IMG/VR virus record: IMGVR_UViG_3300020391_000014
Location: 1-29,499 of that record
DNA: 29,499 nt
Reading direction: 5' to 3' (one strand)
From: a virus
In this document: positions 1-7,162 of the stretch, piece by piece
Layout: each line of letters begins with the position of its first letter
Position numbering within the stretch: the stretch's first letter is position 1
Made by a program: the position numbers and the translations under genes
Notes under the pieces: model-generated
Told to the model about the DNA's origin: nothing
Database searches by the model: none
What the model saw: only the letters and a program-made list of their open reading frames with translations

Positions 1-386
1 GTGGTGGTTCAGTTCAAACTTCAACATCTTATAATTATTTGTTAACTAAAAATTATTCAAATGATAGTAATCATGGCACAACTTATGACCATGATTTAAA
101 CGGAAATGAAATGATTTTTGGTACTGGTCATTGTGGTGATGGAAGTGATGACTCAGAAATGACTTCAGCAGAAATAGATATTCATCATAGTGCAACAGCA
201 GGAAGATACACAAGAGGATTTTTGAATCGTACTATGGAAAAAAGACATGATGACACTTATCATTATGGAAATGATGGTTCGTTTATGTTTGCATCAAGCA
301 ATGTTTTAGATGGAATACAAATTAGACTGACCACAGGCAATACGTTTACATCATATGGTCATGCACTTTATAAGGTGATGGTGTAA
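1..386 (+). CDS. C-terminal part of a fibre-type virion protein (5' end outside the window)
   Basis: The reading frame is open from the left edge of the window (first full codon at position 3) to TAA at 384-386, so this is the 3' part of a longer gene. A TTG at 39 could be read as a start but has no ribosome binding site, and the frame continues upstream of it. The visible 128 residues are rich in Asn, His, Asp, Gly and Thr. They end in DGIQIRLTTGN...YGHALYK, which resembles the ends of the LYGIK-type proteins at 1606-2262 and 9069-9809 (VNGIRFFFTGGN...VKLFGIK). It is therefore probably another member of that beta-sandwich family and a tail-fibre or appendage component. The role is inferred from paralogy and position. 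The stop overlaps the next ATG by 1 nt (TAATG), so translation is probably coupled to the assembly chaperone. Confidence 0.75.
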   Translation, partial: GGSVQTSTSYNYLLTKNYSNDSNHGTTYDHDLNGNEMIFGTGHCGDGSDDSEMTSAEIDIHHSATAGRYTRGFLNRTMEKRHDDTYHYGNDGSFMFASSNVLDGIQIRLTTGNTFTSYGHALYKVMV

Positions 387-685
387 TGACAACAAGAATT
401 AAATCAGTAGACGGAAAAATAGTTCCTTTATCAACCGAAGAAGAAAATCAATTTAAGATTGATAAAGAGAATTACGAAAAAGATTTTAGAAGAATTAGAG
501 ATGAAAGAAATCGTCTATTACAAGAAACAGATTGGATTGTAATTAGAGAAAGAGAACAAAATGGTTCTGTCCATAACTTTGAAGCATTTATGAAATACAG
601 ACAAGAATTAAGAGATATTCCGACTAAATATAATAAAGTAAGTTTAGTTCAATGGCCGACAAAACCAGAAATTGATTTAGGATAA
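386..685 (+). CDS. Tail fibre assembly chaperone (Phage_tail_APC-like)
   Basis: This 99-residue protein has a charged, helical N-terminal half followed by RDERNRLLQETDW (about residues 39-51) and AFMKYRQELRDIP (about 67-79). This pair matches the R-x-LL-x-x-TDW ... YRQ-x-LRDIP signature of the phage tail assembly chaperone family (PF16778 and relatives). Such proteins help fold or assemble distal tail-fibre parts and are usually encoded just after the fibre they serve. Here the gene overlaps the stop of the fibre-type gene upstream by 1 nt and precedes a run of small fibre-like genes, which fits. Whether it acts on the upstream protein only or on products of all three fibre cassettes is unknown. 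No second copy is seen in cassettes 2 or 3. Confidence 0.8.
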   Translation: MTTRIKSVDGKIVPLSTEEENQFKIDKENYEKDFRRIRDERNRLLQETDWIVIREREQNGSVHNFEAFMKYRQELRDIPTKYNKVSLVQWPTKPEIDLG

Positions 686-689
686 ACAT

Positions 690-1064
690 ATGCCACTATC
701 AAAGATAACAACAAAATCAATTACAGATGGAACTATTGCAGCTGCAGATTTAGCTAGTGATGCAGTTACTTCTGCAAAGATTGCTGATGGTGTTATCGTA
801 ACAGCAGACCTTGCAGATAATTCTATTACCCAAGCAAAAATTAACTCATCTGTTCAATTAGGTGCTGGATATTATATAGATAAAACTGGTTCAGTAGTTG
901 GTAATACAAGTGGTAGAGATAATTTATTTCGTGTAAATACAAATGCAACAACTGGAAATGTTAACATAGCTGCAAACAACAATGCATCTGTCGCTGGGCC
1001 ACTTACAATTGCAAACGGAACAACTTTAACAATTTCAAATACTGGAAGGTTAGTTATATTATGA
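690..1064 (+). CDS. Short fibre-cassette protein, AGPLT family (opens cassette 1)
   Basis: This 124-residue protein has two parts. Residues 1-50 carry imperfect repeats of the form ITDGTIAAADLASDAVTSAKIADG, a motif common in phage tail-fibre proteins. The C-terminal half has NLFRVNTN (about 78-86) and then SVAGPLTIANGTTLTI, ending in a hydrophobic beta strand. The same C-terminal half occurs in the proteins at 5666-5974 and 8072-8398, and each of the three opens a cassette of fibre-like genes. A virion structural role is inferred and no enzymatic motif is seen. AGGA at 680-683 serves as ribosome binding site. The stop overlaps the next start (ATGA). It could be a short anchor or connector to which longer fibres attach, but that is speculation. 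Confidence 0.7.
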   Translation: MPLSKITTKSITDGTIAAADLASDAVTSAKIADGVIVTADLADNSITQAKINSSVQLGAGYYIDKTGSVVGNTSGRDNLFRVNTNATTGNVNIAANNNASVAGPLTIANGTTLTISNTGRLVIL

Positions 1065-1609
1065 GTACTTTATCTGTAAATACAATAACACCACAAACTG
1101 GTACTACCACTACAATAAATGCAAATACAGTTGTTTCATCTGGTAAAACCTTTACTGCGCCTGGCTCTGTGATTCAAATTGTAGGTAATACTAATTCAAC
1201 ATATAATGGTGGTGCGAGTGCTGGTCTAGCAAATGATGATACAATACCACAACAATCAGAAGTACATATGTGTGTAGAAGTAAATATAACACCTAGATTT
1301 GCAAACAGTAAATTGTATATACAAGCGAGTATTCCTGGCGGTCATCAAAACAACACAAAATCAGCTTGTTGTTTATTTAAAGATAGTGGTGGAGCAATAC
1401 AAGTTCTACCTCAATATTTTGAAACTAATAATGTGAGTGCTTCTTGGAATTTAACACATTTTATGGATGCTGGTTCAACTGCTACTGCTACTTTCAAAGT
1501 GGGATTAGGTGGTAATAGTGGTAACCATTATCAAAATGGTGATGCATCAAGTAGAAAATATGGTGGTGCTTCTGCTTCTACGATAGTGATTATGGAGATT
1601 GCACAATGA
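1061..1609 (+). CDS. Fibre-like virion protein, LMEI-type C-terminal domain
   Basis: A 182-residue protein. Residues 1-36 form the N-terminal module MSTLSVNTITPQTG... that recurs, with variation, at the start of most proteins in the three cassettes. The C-terminal domain contains VNITPRFANSKLYIQASI (about 74-91) and ends in STIVIMEIAQ. The same landmarks (ITP-x-SSSK-x-L and a terminal S-x-I-x-LMEI) define the proteins at 2272-2892, 7163-7672 and 10477-10989, so these are four paralogues. This is probably a trimeric beta-sandwich appendage or receptor-contact protein, inferred from composition, context and paralogy. Both ends overlap neighbours by 4 nt (ATGA), indicating translational coupling through cassette 1. 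Confidence 0.7.
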   Translation: MSTLSVNTITPQTGTTTTINANTVVSSGKTFTAPGSVIQIVGNTNSTYNGGASAGLANDDTIPQQSEVHMCVEVNITPRFANSKLYIQASIPGGHQNNTKSACCLFKDSGGAIQVLPQYFETNNVSASWNLTHFMDAGSTATATFKVGLGGNSGNHYQNGDASSRKYGGASASTIVIMEIAQ

Positions 1610-2262
1610 GTACATTAAACGTAGGAACAATCGCATCAAAAACTGGAAATTCTTCAATAACAATTGCTGATAATGGTAATACTACTATTGCAAACGGAGT
1701 AACTTTAAACTCTAGTGTTGAACAAAGTGGTTCTACTTTACCACAATTAGGTATGTTCAAACTTTTAGACACTACAATATCAAGTGCTGTTTCTGAATTT
1801 GATATATCATCCACAAATATAAATTCTACATTTGATGATTATTTTTGTATATTTAATTTAAGAGCCGCAGGGGATAACGAAGATTTAGCATTTAGAGTTT
1901 TTGTTGGAGGAGTTATTCAAACTGGAAATATTTATGGTTATGAAATTGCAGCTTTATCTAGTTCCACTTACGAAGGTAGTAATGCAAATAATCTTGGAAA
2001 GTTTAATGTGACTAATATTGGTAATGCTACTGGAGAGAATATAAGTGGTCATTTTTATATGCACAATGTTAATAGCACGACTCATCCTTTTAATATGATG
2101 GGTCAATCAACACAATATAATACCTCTGGTTTACCAAATTCAAATCATTTTTCTAATCATTTAATACCTGCTAACGTAGCTAATGTTGTTAATGGAATTA
2201 GATTCTTTTTTACTGGTGGTAATATAGCTGCTGGTAGAGTAAAATTATTTGGAATTAAATAA
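1606..2262 (+). CDS. Fibre-like virion protein, LYGIK-type C-terminal domain
   Basis: A 218-residue protein with the recurring N-terminal module (residues 1-48, MSTLNVGTIASKTGNSSITI) joined to a C-terminal domain starting at MFKLLDTTISS (about residue 50) and ending in GGNIAAGRVKLFGIK. The domain is clearly paralogous to the protein at 9069-9809: KLLD-x-TISS, INST-x-DDY, GNATGEN, DVVNG or NVVNG followed by a GGNIA segment and a terminal VKL-x-GIK all align. The N-terminal linkers of the two differ, so linker and head domain evolve separately. It is probably an adhesin-like tail or fibre component. The sequence around its 3' end (2243-2267) recurs exactly at 7133-7157, downstream of a different gene. 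Confidence 0.7.
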   Translation: MSTLNVGTIASKTGNSSITIADNGNTTIANGVTLNSSVEQSGSTLPQLGMFKLLDTTISSAVSEFDISSTNINSTFDDYFCIFNLRAAGDNEDLAFRVFVGGVIQTGNIYGYEIAALSSSTYEGSNANNLGKFNVTNIGNATGENISGHFYMHNVNSTTHPFNMMGQSTQYNTSGLPNSNHFSNHLIPANVANVVNGIRFFFTGGNIAAGRVKLFGIK

Positions 2263-2267
2263 GGAAA
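2243..2267 (+). repeat. Direct repeat copy 1 (3' end of LYGIK-type gene plus downstream spacer)
   Basis: These 25 nt, covering the codons for the last residues (LFGIK), the TAA stop and the following AAGGAAA, are identical to 7133-7157. A shorter 17-nt part (from GGAATT) also occurs at 9798-9814 after another LYGIK-type gene. The repeat spans a gene end and the ribosome binding site of the next gene, so homologous exchange here would swap whole downstream or upstream genes without breaking frames. Confidence 0.8.
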
Positions 2268-2271
2268 TAAA

Positions 2272-2892
2272 ATGAGCACATTAAAAGTTGGAACAATTGC
2301 AGACCACGCTAATGGTAATAGTGCAATAACTATAGATAGTTCTGGTAATACCAGTATTCCATCTGGTAGAGTTTTAAATGCTCCTGGCCATATTCTTCAA
2401 GTTGCACAAGGTAAATTTCTTGGTAATGAAGTTTCAAACGCATCTGATTTTGTTGATATTACAAATTTAACTGCAACACTTACTCCAGCAGCAGCTACAA
2501 GTAAATTTTTGATTACATTTCATGTCAACGCAAGTGCAAATGATAATCAAAGAGGTGGTATTAGAGTAGTAAGAAGTATTGGTGGTGGTTCTTTCAGTAC
2601 TTTTGATTTACCAGATTTTAGTGCTGGCTCTTTAGGTGGTGCGACTACTTCTCAAGGTAGTAGACTACGAGCCCATAGTATCTTTACTGGCAGAGGTTCA
2701 AATTTACCAAATGACTCAACCACAATGACTTTATTTGACCATCCAAATACAACATCTGCTGTAACTTATAAGGTTCAAGGTATGGTAGAGGGGTCAAATT
2801 ACATTTATATCAATACTTTTCAAACATTCACTGATGCAAATACGATATTTGCACCTATATCTACATTAACTCTTATGGAAGTTGCTGGTTAA
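2272..2892 (+). CDS. Fibre-like virion protein, LMEI type (closes cassette 1)
   Basis: A 206-residue protein with N-terminal module MSTLKVGTIADHANGNSAITI and linker IDSSGNTSIPSGRVLNAPG (residues 1-39). Its LMEI-type C-terminal domain contains TATLTPAAATSKFLITFHV (about 67-85) and ends in STLTLMEVAG. It belongs with 1061-1609, 7163-7672 and 10477-10989. AAGGAA at 2261-2266 provides the ribosome binding site. It is the last gene before a perfect late-promoter box (2911-2918), and each of the three cassettes ends with this family. The virion role is inferred and the ligand is unknown. Confidence 0.7.
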   Translation: MSTLKVGTIADHANGNSAITIDSSGNTSIPSGRVLNAPGHILQVAQGKFLGNEVSNASDFVDITNLTATLTPAAATSKFLITFHVNASANDNQRGGIRVVRSIGGGSFSTFDLPDFSAGSLGGATTSQGSRLRAHSIFTGRGSNLPNDSTTMTLFDHPNTTSAVTYKVQGMVEGSNYIYINTFQTFTDANTIFAPISTLTLMEVAG

Positions 2893-2910
2893 TCTCAAAC
2901 ACATTTTCCT

Positions 2911-2918
2911 TATAAATA
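2911..2918 (+). promoter_or_regulatory. T4-type late promoter, perfect TATAAATA box
   Basis: TATAAATA followed by CT matches the T4 gp55-dependent late promoter consensus. In T4 transcription starts about 6 nt past the box, which here would be near 2924, giving a leader of only about 13 nt that still holds AAAAAGGA (2922-2929) before the ATG at 2937. It would drive the small beta protein and genes 13-14-15. Confidence 0.75.
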
Positions 2919-2936
2919 CTTAAAAAGGATTGTGTA

Positions 2937-3269
2937 ATGGCACTCATTGAAAATATATTTATTGACCAAGACGCTGATTTTTCAAAAACAATCACAGCAA
3001 AAGATTCTACTGGAACAGTTATTAATTTATCTGGATTTTCAGTTGCAGCTATGTTGAGAAAAAATCATCTCTCATCTACTTCAGTAAGTTTTACTACAAG
3101 TATAACAAGTGCATCTGATGGAACAATTACAATAACACTTACCGACACACAAACAGCTGCATTAGAAGCTGGTCGTTTTGTTTATGATGTTGTCATAACA
3201 TCTAGTGGTGGATTAAAGACAAGAGTTGTTGAGGGTCAAGCAACAATCAATCCTAGTGTAACGAGGTAG
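2937..3269 (+). CDS. Small beta-rich virion protein upstream of gene 13
   Basis: A 110-residue protein beginning MALIENIFIDQDADFSKTI, followed by a DSTGTVINLSGFSVAAMLRK segment (about residues 23-42) and a GRFVYDVVITSSGG-x-KTRVVEG segment near the end. The pattern (a modification of a physical input, then tolerance of values, then a YDV strand) resembles the small immunoglobulin-like or BppU-N-like proteins found beside neck and baseplate genes in many phages. It is a probable structural protein of the tail or neck region, and its exact position in the particle is unknown. It is the first gene behind a perfect late promoter and lies 6 nt before gene 13, with which it must be cotranscribed. 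Confidence 0.65.
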   Translation: MALIENIFIDQDADFSKTITAKDSTGTVINLSGFSVAAMLRKNHLSSTSVSFTTSITSASDGTITITLTDTQTAALEAGRFVYDVVITSSGGLKTRVVEGQATINPSVTR

Positions 3270-3275
3270 AACAAT

Positions 3276-4091
3276 ATGGCAATTCCTTCAACAAAAGCAA
3301 CTTTCAAAGAATATTGTTTGAGAAGTTTAGGTAAACCAGTTATTGATATAAATGTTGATGATGACCAAGTAGATGATAGAATAGATGAAGCACTTCAATA
3401 TTTTGCACAATATCATTATGATGGTGTAGAAAGAGTTTATCTAAAACACGCAATCACACAAGCAGAAATAGATAGAGCTGCAACTAATTCTTCTGAAAGT
3501 GTAACTGATAAATTAGATAATTCTATAAGTGCAACATGGTTAGAGGGAAAAGGTTTTATACCAGTTCCAGATACAATTGTTTCAGTTATTAAAATCTTTG
3601 ATTTCACAGATAAAAATACAACCAATATGTTTGATATTCGTTATCAACTTCGTCTGAATGATTTATATGATTTCAGTAGTGAATCAATCATCCATTATCA
3701 CATGACCAGACAACATTTAGATTTTCTTGACCATATTCTCGTTGGTGAAAAACCAATAAGATTCAATCAACATCAAAATCGTTTGTATATAGATATGGAT
3801 TGGAAAAATGATTTAGCAGCTGGTGAGTTTTTTATTATCGAAGCATATAGAAAATTAAATCCAAACACCTTGACAGATATATATGATGATATATTTCTAA
3901 AAAGATATGCGACTGCATTAATTAAAAGACAATGGGGTGCAAACTTATCTAAGTTTGAAGGAGTTCAAATGTTAGGTGGAGTTACTCTAAATGGTGCGAA
4001 GATTTTTGAAGAAGCACAAGCAGACCTAGAAAAATTAGAAGAACAAATTCAACTTGCATATGAGTTACCACCAGATTACATGATGGGATAA
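3276..4091 (+). CDS. gp13: Neck protein gp13 (head completion)
   Basis: A 271-residue protein. The N-terminus TKATFKEYCLRSLGKPVIDINVDDDQVDDRIDEALQYF...YHYDGVERVYLKH (residues about 7-58) matches the highly conserved start of T4-type gp13 of marine myoviruses. gp13 and gp14 form the neck that seals the DNA-filled head and receives the tail. The order 13-14-15 that follows supports the call. It is somewhat shorter than T4 gp13 (309 residues), which is usual for marine relatives. Residues 240-271 end in a Glu- and Gln-rich helix (EEAQADLEKLEEQIQLAYEL) typical of the family. It is cotranscribed with the preceding small gene and is followed 3 nt later by gene 14. Confidence 0.9.
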   Translation: MAIPSTKATFKEYCLRSLGKPVIDINVDDDQVDDRIDEALQYFAQYHYDGVERVYLKHAITQAEIDRAATNSSESVTDKLDNSISATWLEGKGFIPVPDTIVSVIKIFDFTDKNTTNMFDIRYQLRLNDLYDFSSESIIHYHMTRQHLDFLDHILVGEKPIRFNQHQNRLYIDMDWKNDLAAGEFFIIEAYRKLNPNTLTDIYDDIFLKRYATALIKRQWGANLSKFEGVQMLGGVTLNGAKIFEEAQADLEKLEEQIQLAYELPPDYMMG

Positions 4092-4094
4092 GTT

Positions 4095-4832
4095 ATGGGA
4101 ACAAACGTATATTTTAATACTGGTACTCAATCTGAAAAAAATCTATATGAAGATTTAATGATTGAACAACTCAGAATTTATGGACAAGATGTTTTTTATA
4201 TTCCAAGAACATTAGTTAAGGAAGATGAACTTCTTGGAGAAGATGTATTGTCTAAATTTGGTGATGCATATCAGATAGAAATGTACTTTGAAAATGTAGA
4301 AGGATATGAGGGTGAAAAAGAAATCATGTCCAAGTTTGGTTTACAAATGAACGAAGATGTTACATTTGTTGTATCAAGAAGAAGATTTGAACAGCTTGTA
4401 TCAACGGATAGTAATTTAATTATCAAGACAAGACCCAATGAGGGTGACTTAATTTATTTTGACAAAGTAAAAAAGATGTTTGAAATATCTTTTGTAGACC
4501 ATGATGACCCTTTCTATCAAGTACACAATATACCAGCTTTTAAACTTAAATGTAAAACCTTTCAGTATTCTGGTGAGGATTTGGATACTGGTATCGAAGA
4601 GATTGATGCAATTGAATCTGCAAACTCTCTGGATATGTTACAACATCAATTAACACTAGAAGATGGTACTGGACAAATACAACTTGAAACTGGTGACTAT
4701 ATAATACAAGAGAGTTTTGTTGTTGACACAATTGATGAAAACGCAATGAATGATTTCTTTGATAAACAAGATGACACGATATTAGATTTTACAGAATCTA
4801 ATCCATTCGGTGATATAGGGAAAGTAGGATAA
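4095..4832 (+). CDS. gp14: Neck protein gp14
   Basis: A 245-residue protein starting MGTNVYFNTGTQSEKNLYEDL, followed by IYGQDVFYIPRTL and LLGEDVLSKF-x-DA and by EMYFENVEGYEGE and SKFGLQM-x-EDVTF segments. This chain of motifs is characteristic of T4 gp14, a neck protein that joins gp13 at the head-tail interface. T4 gp14 is 256 residues, so the length agrees. It starts 3 nt after gene 13 and ends 1 nt before gene 15, so the three are tightly packed and probably translated together. Confidence 0.92.
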   Translation: MGTNVYFNTGTQSEKNLYEDLMIEQLRIYGQDVFYIPRTLVKEDELLGEDVLSKFGDAYQIEMYFENVEGYEGEKEIMSKFGLQMNEDVTFVVSRRRFEQLVSTDSNLIIKTRPNEGDLIYFDKVKKMFEISFVDHDDPFYQVHNIPAFKLKCKTFQYSGEDLDTGIEEIDAIESANSLDMLQHQLTLEDGTGQIQLETGDYIIQESFVVDTIDENAMNDFFDKQDDTILDFTESNPFGDIGKVG

Positions 4833-4833
4833 T

Positions 4834-5646
4834 ATGTTAGGACAACAATTTTACCATGAAACAATGCGAAAGGTTGTGGTAGCCTTTGGAACAATCTTTA
4901 ATAATATTAATATTGTAAGAACAAATAGTTCTGGTGAAGTAACACAAAGTATGAAAGTTCCACTTGCATATGGCCCAAAACAAAAGTTTTTGACAAGATT
5001 AAGAGAAGATGCAACTCTAACAAAAAAAGTTGCACTTACTTTACCAAGAATAGGTTTTGAAATATCTGGCATAGCTTATGATGCATCCAGAAAACTTAAT
5101 TCTATACAAAAATTAAAAAAAGTAAATTCATCAACTGATGGTAAAACTATGAGTTCACAATTTATGCCTGTTCCATATAATATGGATTTTTCATTAGCAG
5201 TCATGGCAAAGAACTCTGATGATGCGTTACAGATTGTAGAACAGATATTACCATTCTTTCAACCAGATTATACAATTACATTAAATGATAATACTGCAAT
5301 GGGAACAACAAGAGATGTTCCAATTATTTTAAATGGTGTATCATACGAAGATTCTTATGAGGGTGATTTTTCAGAGAGAAGAGTATTAGTATATACATTA
5401 ACTTTTACATCTAAGTTTTATCTCTATGGCCCAGTAACAGACCAGAAGGTTATTAAGTCTGTACAAGTTGACCAGTATACAGATGTTCAAGTTAATGCAC
5501 CTAAGAGAGAACAAAGATATACAGTCGCACCGTCACCATCTAGTGCAGATGCAGATGACAATTTTGGATTTAACGAAACTACATCATTCTTTCAAGATGC
5601 TCAAAATTTTAATGAGGTAACTGGTGAGGATGATGATGACTCCTAA
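4834..5646 (+). CDS. gp15: Tail completion and sheath stabiliser gp15
   Basis: A 270-residue protein, nearly the same length as T4 gp15 (272). Family landmarks are FYHETMRKVVVAFGTIFNNI near the N-terminus, PLAYGPKQKFLTRL (about 44-57) and LPRIGFEISGIAYDA-x-RKLN. gp15 forms the terminator ring on the upper end of the contractile tail, stabilises the sheath and binds the neck. The C-terminal region is acidic (GEDDDDS) and its last codons overlap a late-promoter-like box (5642-5649) that serves the next block. In T4, gene 16 follows directly, but here a four-gene fibre cassette lies between 15 and 16. Confidence 0.93.
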   Translation: MLGQQFYHETMRKVVVAFGTIFNNINIVRTNSSGEVTQSMKVPLAYGPKQKFLTRLREDATLTKKVALTLPRIGFEISGIAYDASRKLNSIQKLKKVNSSTDGKTMSSQFMPVPYNMDFSLAVMAKNSDDALQIVEQILPFFQPDYTITLNDNTAMGTTRDVPIILNGVSYEDSYEGDFSERRVLVYTLTFTSKFYLYGPVTDQKVIKSVQVDQYTDVQVNAPKREQRYTVAPSPSSADADDNFGFNETTSFFQDAQNFNEVTGEDDDDS

Positions 5647-5649
5647 ATA
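5642..5649 (+). promoter_or_regulatory. T4-type late promoter variant (CCTAAATA)
   Basis: CCTAAATA followed by CT, then AAAAAGGAA and ATG at 5666, mirrors the arrangement at 2911-2937 (TATAAATACT, then AAAAAGGA, then ATG). The box overlaps the end of gene 15. Predicted initiation near 5655 leaves a leader of about 11 nt. It would transcribe cassette 2, gene 16, cassette 3 and gene 17, as no other late box is seen before 12642. Confidence 0.6.
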
Positions 5650-5665
5650 CTAAAAAGGAATAAAC

Positions 5666-5974
5666 ATGGCAATCAGAAAAATAAATAGTCGTTCAATTGA
5701 AGATGGTTCAATCGCAACAGCAGATATAGCAAACAATGCAGTAACAGATGCAAAGTTTTCTGGTTCTTCTGGTGCTGGATTTTTTATTGGTGAAAACGGT
5801 TCAACTGGTGATGCATCAAATGGTAAAGGTGATATCTTTCGTGTGAATGAATCAACTTTAAATACTAGTGTGACAATTGCATCTGGTGATAACGCATCAG
5901 CAGCTGGGCCATTAACGGTATCAAGTTCTGGTACAGTAAATTTAGTAGTATTAGGTAATCTAACAATAGTTTAG
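5666..5974 (+). CDS. Short fibre-cassette protein, AGPLT family (opens cassette 2)
   Basis: A 102-residue paralogue of the protein at 690-1064. It starts with the same repeat type (INSRSIEDGSIATADIANNAVTDAKF, residues 6-31), then GDIFRVNESTLNTSV (about 54-68), then SAAGPLTVSSSG, and ends in a hydrophobic strand LTIV. A 14-nt DNA segment encoding the AAGP motif (5900-5913) is identical at 8330-8343 in the third family member. It has its own late promoter and SD (AAAAAGGA). It is probably a small tail or fibre component, with no biochemical function assignable. Confidence 0.7.
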   Translation: MAIRKINSRSIEDGSIATADIANNAVTDAKFSGSSGAGFFIGENGSTGDASNGKGDIFRVNESTLNTSVTIASGDNASAAGPLTVSSSGTVNLVVLGNLTIV

Positions 5975-5983
5975 GAAAATAAA

Positions 5984-6490
5984 ATGGCTGGAACACTAAC
6001 AGTAGATAATGCAAATGTAGATACAATTTTAAATAAAGCAGGTAGTGGTGGTACTAATGTTAAAATAAACAATACCTCTACTTATGTGGGTGAAGGTGGT
6101 GCTGGAACACAGAACGCTGTACAAGGTATAGCTAAAGTTTGGATTGCTTATGATAATCAAGTAGGACAAGGCGGTAATACTAATACTGAATACATATGGG
6201 ATAGTTTTAATGTTGGTGGTTTTACAGACCATGCAAGTGGCCTTTCAACTGTAACTTATACTAATGCTATGAATGGTACTAAGTATGCAGTAGCAGCAAT
6301 GTCAAATACACAGTCTGATTCAAGAAAATTGAATGTATTATGTTTTGAGTTAGACCAAACTAATGCTGGTACTGCACCCACTACAACCAGTATAAAAGTT
6401 GAAAATATTGCTGGTTCAAATGGTTCTGGTGGTGGTGTAGGACAAGACCCTAAACTTGCTTCTTTTACAATACACGGAGACTTAGCATAA
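5984..6490 (+). CDS. Fibre-like virion protein, GIAKVW/NGTKYAV domain
   Basis: A 168-residue protein. After a short N-terminal segment (MAGTLTVDNANVDTILNKAG), residues about 46-110 contain GIAKVWIAYDN, then DSFNVGGFTDHASGLSTVTYTNAMNGTKYAVAAM. This is the recurring phage tail domain in which a KVW-x-x-F/Y strand is followed by S-x-NV...D-x-G-x-Y and then M-x-x-x-x-YAV. It occurs at the ends of many marine phage fibre proteins. Only this one copy exists in the window, in contrast to the LMEI, LYGIK and AGPLT families. The stop overlaps the next ATG (TAATG). Confidence 0.65.
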   Translation: MAGTLTVDNANVDTILNKAGSGGTNVKINNTSTYVGEGGAGTQNAVQGIAKVWIAYDNQVGQGGNTNTEYIWDSFNVGGFTDHASGLSTVTYTNAMNGTKYAVAAMSNTQSDSRKLNVLCFELDQTNAGTAPTTTSIKVENIAGSNGSGGGVGQDPKLASFTIHGDLA

Positions 6491-7125
6491 TGGCATCAAC
6501 ACTTAAAGTACAAAATATTGCACATACTGGTGGAACAACTGCTGCTACTGTAAGTAGTGGTGGAGTAGTTACATTTCCTAATAAACCAATAGGTGCATCA
6601 CCAATAGATATTATAGCAAATAGTACAACTGCTGTTAGTGGTGCTGCAAATATAGAAATAGATTTATCAACAGATACAAATTATATCATGCAACAAATAA
6701 TATTATTTGATGTTTTAGCTTCTACTAATCAAGATATGTATCTGTATTTAAGAACAACTGGAGGTTCATTCAGAGAAAGCAGTAATGAATATGAATGGGT
6801 AGTGATGGAAAGAAAAAATGGAGTTGATACTAATGGAACTGGGTCAAATGGAGATAGCAAAATAAGACTTAATTGGTATAGCGTAGGAACAACCTCAGAT
6901 GAGAAATGTATATTTACATTAAACTTTTTCCATGCAGGTTCAACTAATCGCACAACAGTAGGTTGGAATGGAATTGGTACTGCAAGTGATGGACACCCAG
7001 TAGTTAGAGAAGGTAGTGGAAAAGTTTTAGTAGATGAAAGTAATGATAAAATAAGATTAACTATTAATAGTGGAAATATATCTGCTGGTGGGTATGTACA
7101 TTACGGATATAGGAGAACGCTATGA
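6490..7125 (+). CDS. Fibre-like virion protein, divergent LYGIK-type
   Basis: A 211-residue protein with N-terminal module MASTLKVQNIAHTGGTTAATV (residues 1-21) and a head domain that runs from about residue 38 to KIRLTINSGNISAGGYVHYGYRRTL. The last strands align with GIRFFFTGGNIAAGRVKLFGIK of the LYGIK family, but the terminal motif differs. The gene ends with TGA at 7123-7125. Immediately downstream and in the same frame lies a fossil VKLFGIK-stop sequence (see 7126-7152), so this gene appears to have replaced an earlier LYGIK-type gene at this site. It is probably an appendage protein, with ligand unknown. Confidence 0.65.
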   Translation: MASTLKVQNIAHTGGTTAATVSSGGVVTFPNKPIGASPIDIIANSTTAVSGAANIEIDLSTDTNYIMQQIILFDVLASTNQDMYLYLRTTGGSFRESSNEYEWVVMERKNGVDTNGTGSNGDSKIRLNWYSVGTTSDEKCIFTLNFFHAGSTNRTTVGWNGIGTASDGHPVVREGSGKVLVDESNDKIRLTINSGNISAGGYVHYGYRRTL

Positions 7126-7152
7126 CAAGTATAATTATTTGGAATTAAATAA
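7126..7152 (+). pseudogene. Fossil 3' end of a lost LYGIK-type fibre gene
   Basis: Directly after the TGA at 7123-7125 the same frame reads Gln-Val-stop-Leu-Phe-Gly-Ile-Lys-stop. This matches the end of the protein at 1606-2262 (Val-Lys-Leu-Phe-Gly-Ile-Lys-stop) apart from one A-to-T change that turns the AAA lysine codon into TAA. The DNA at 7133-7157 is identical to 2243-2267. Because the gene just upstream already has its own end, this is a leftover from an earlier gene, and it is not a readthrough extension. Confidence 0.7.
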
Positions 7153-7157
7153 GGAAA
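7133..7157 (+). repeat. Direct repeat copy 2 (fossil LYGIK gene end)
   Basis: These 25 nt are identical to 2243-2267. The downstream AAGGAAAATTAAATGAGT also matches the spacer after the gene at 9069-9809 with a 1-nt length difference. Copy 2 provides the ribosome binding site of the LMEI-type gene at 7163, as copy 1 does for the LMEI-type gene at 2272. Confidence 0.8.
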
Positions 7158-7162
7158 ATTAA

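Noticed and set aside
623-630. ACTAAATA inside the tail fibre chaperone gene
   Set aside because: It matches the late box variant and is 60 nt before the gene at 690, but it is read through as coding sequence and such AT-rich octamers are expected by chance, so it is not listed as a promoter.
1590-1814. Minus-strand open frame opposite the LYGIK-type gene
   Set aside because: No start signals and no recognisable motif. The plus-strand gene has clear paralogues.
6490-7152. Programmed readthrough from TGA at 7123 to make a longer fibre protein
   Set aside because: The frame continues with VxLFGIK, but a second stop (TAA at 7132-7134) intervenes after two codons and the upstream protein already has its own terminal strand, so a fossil end explains it better.
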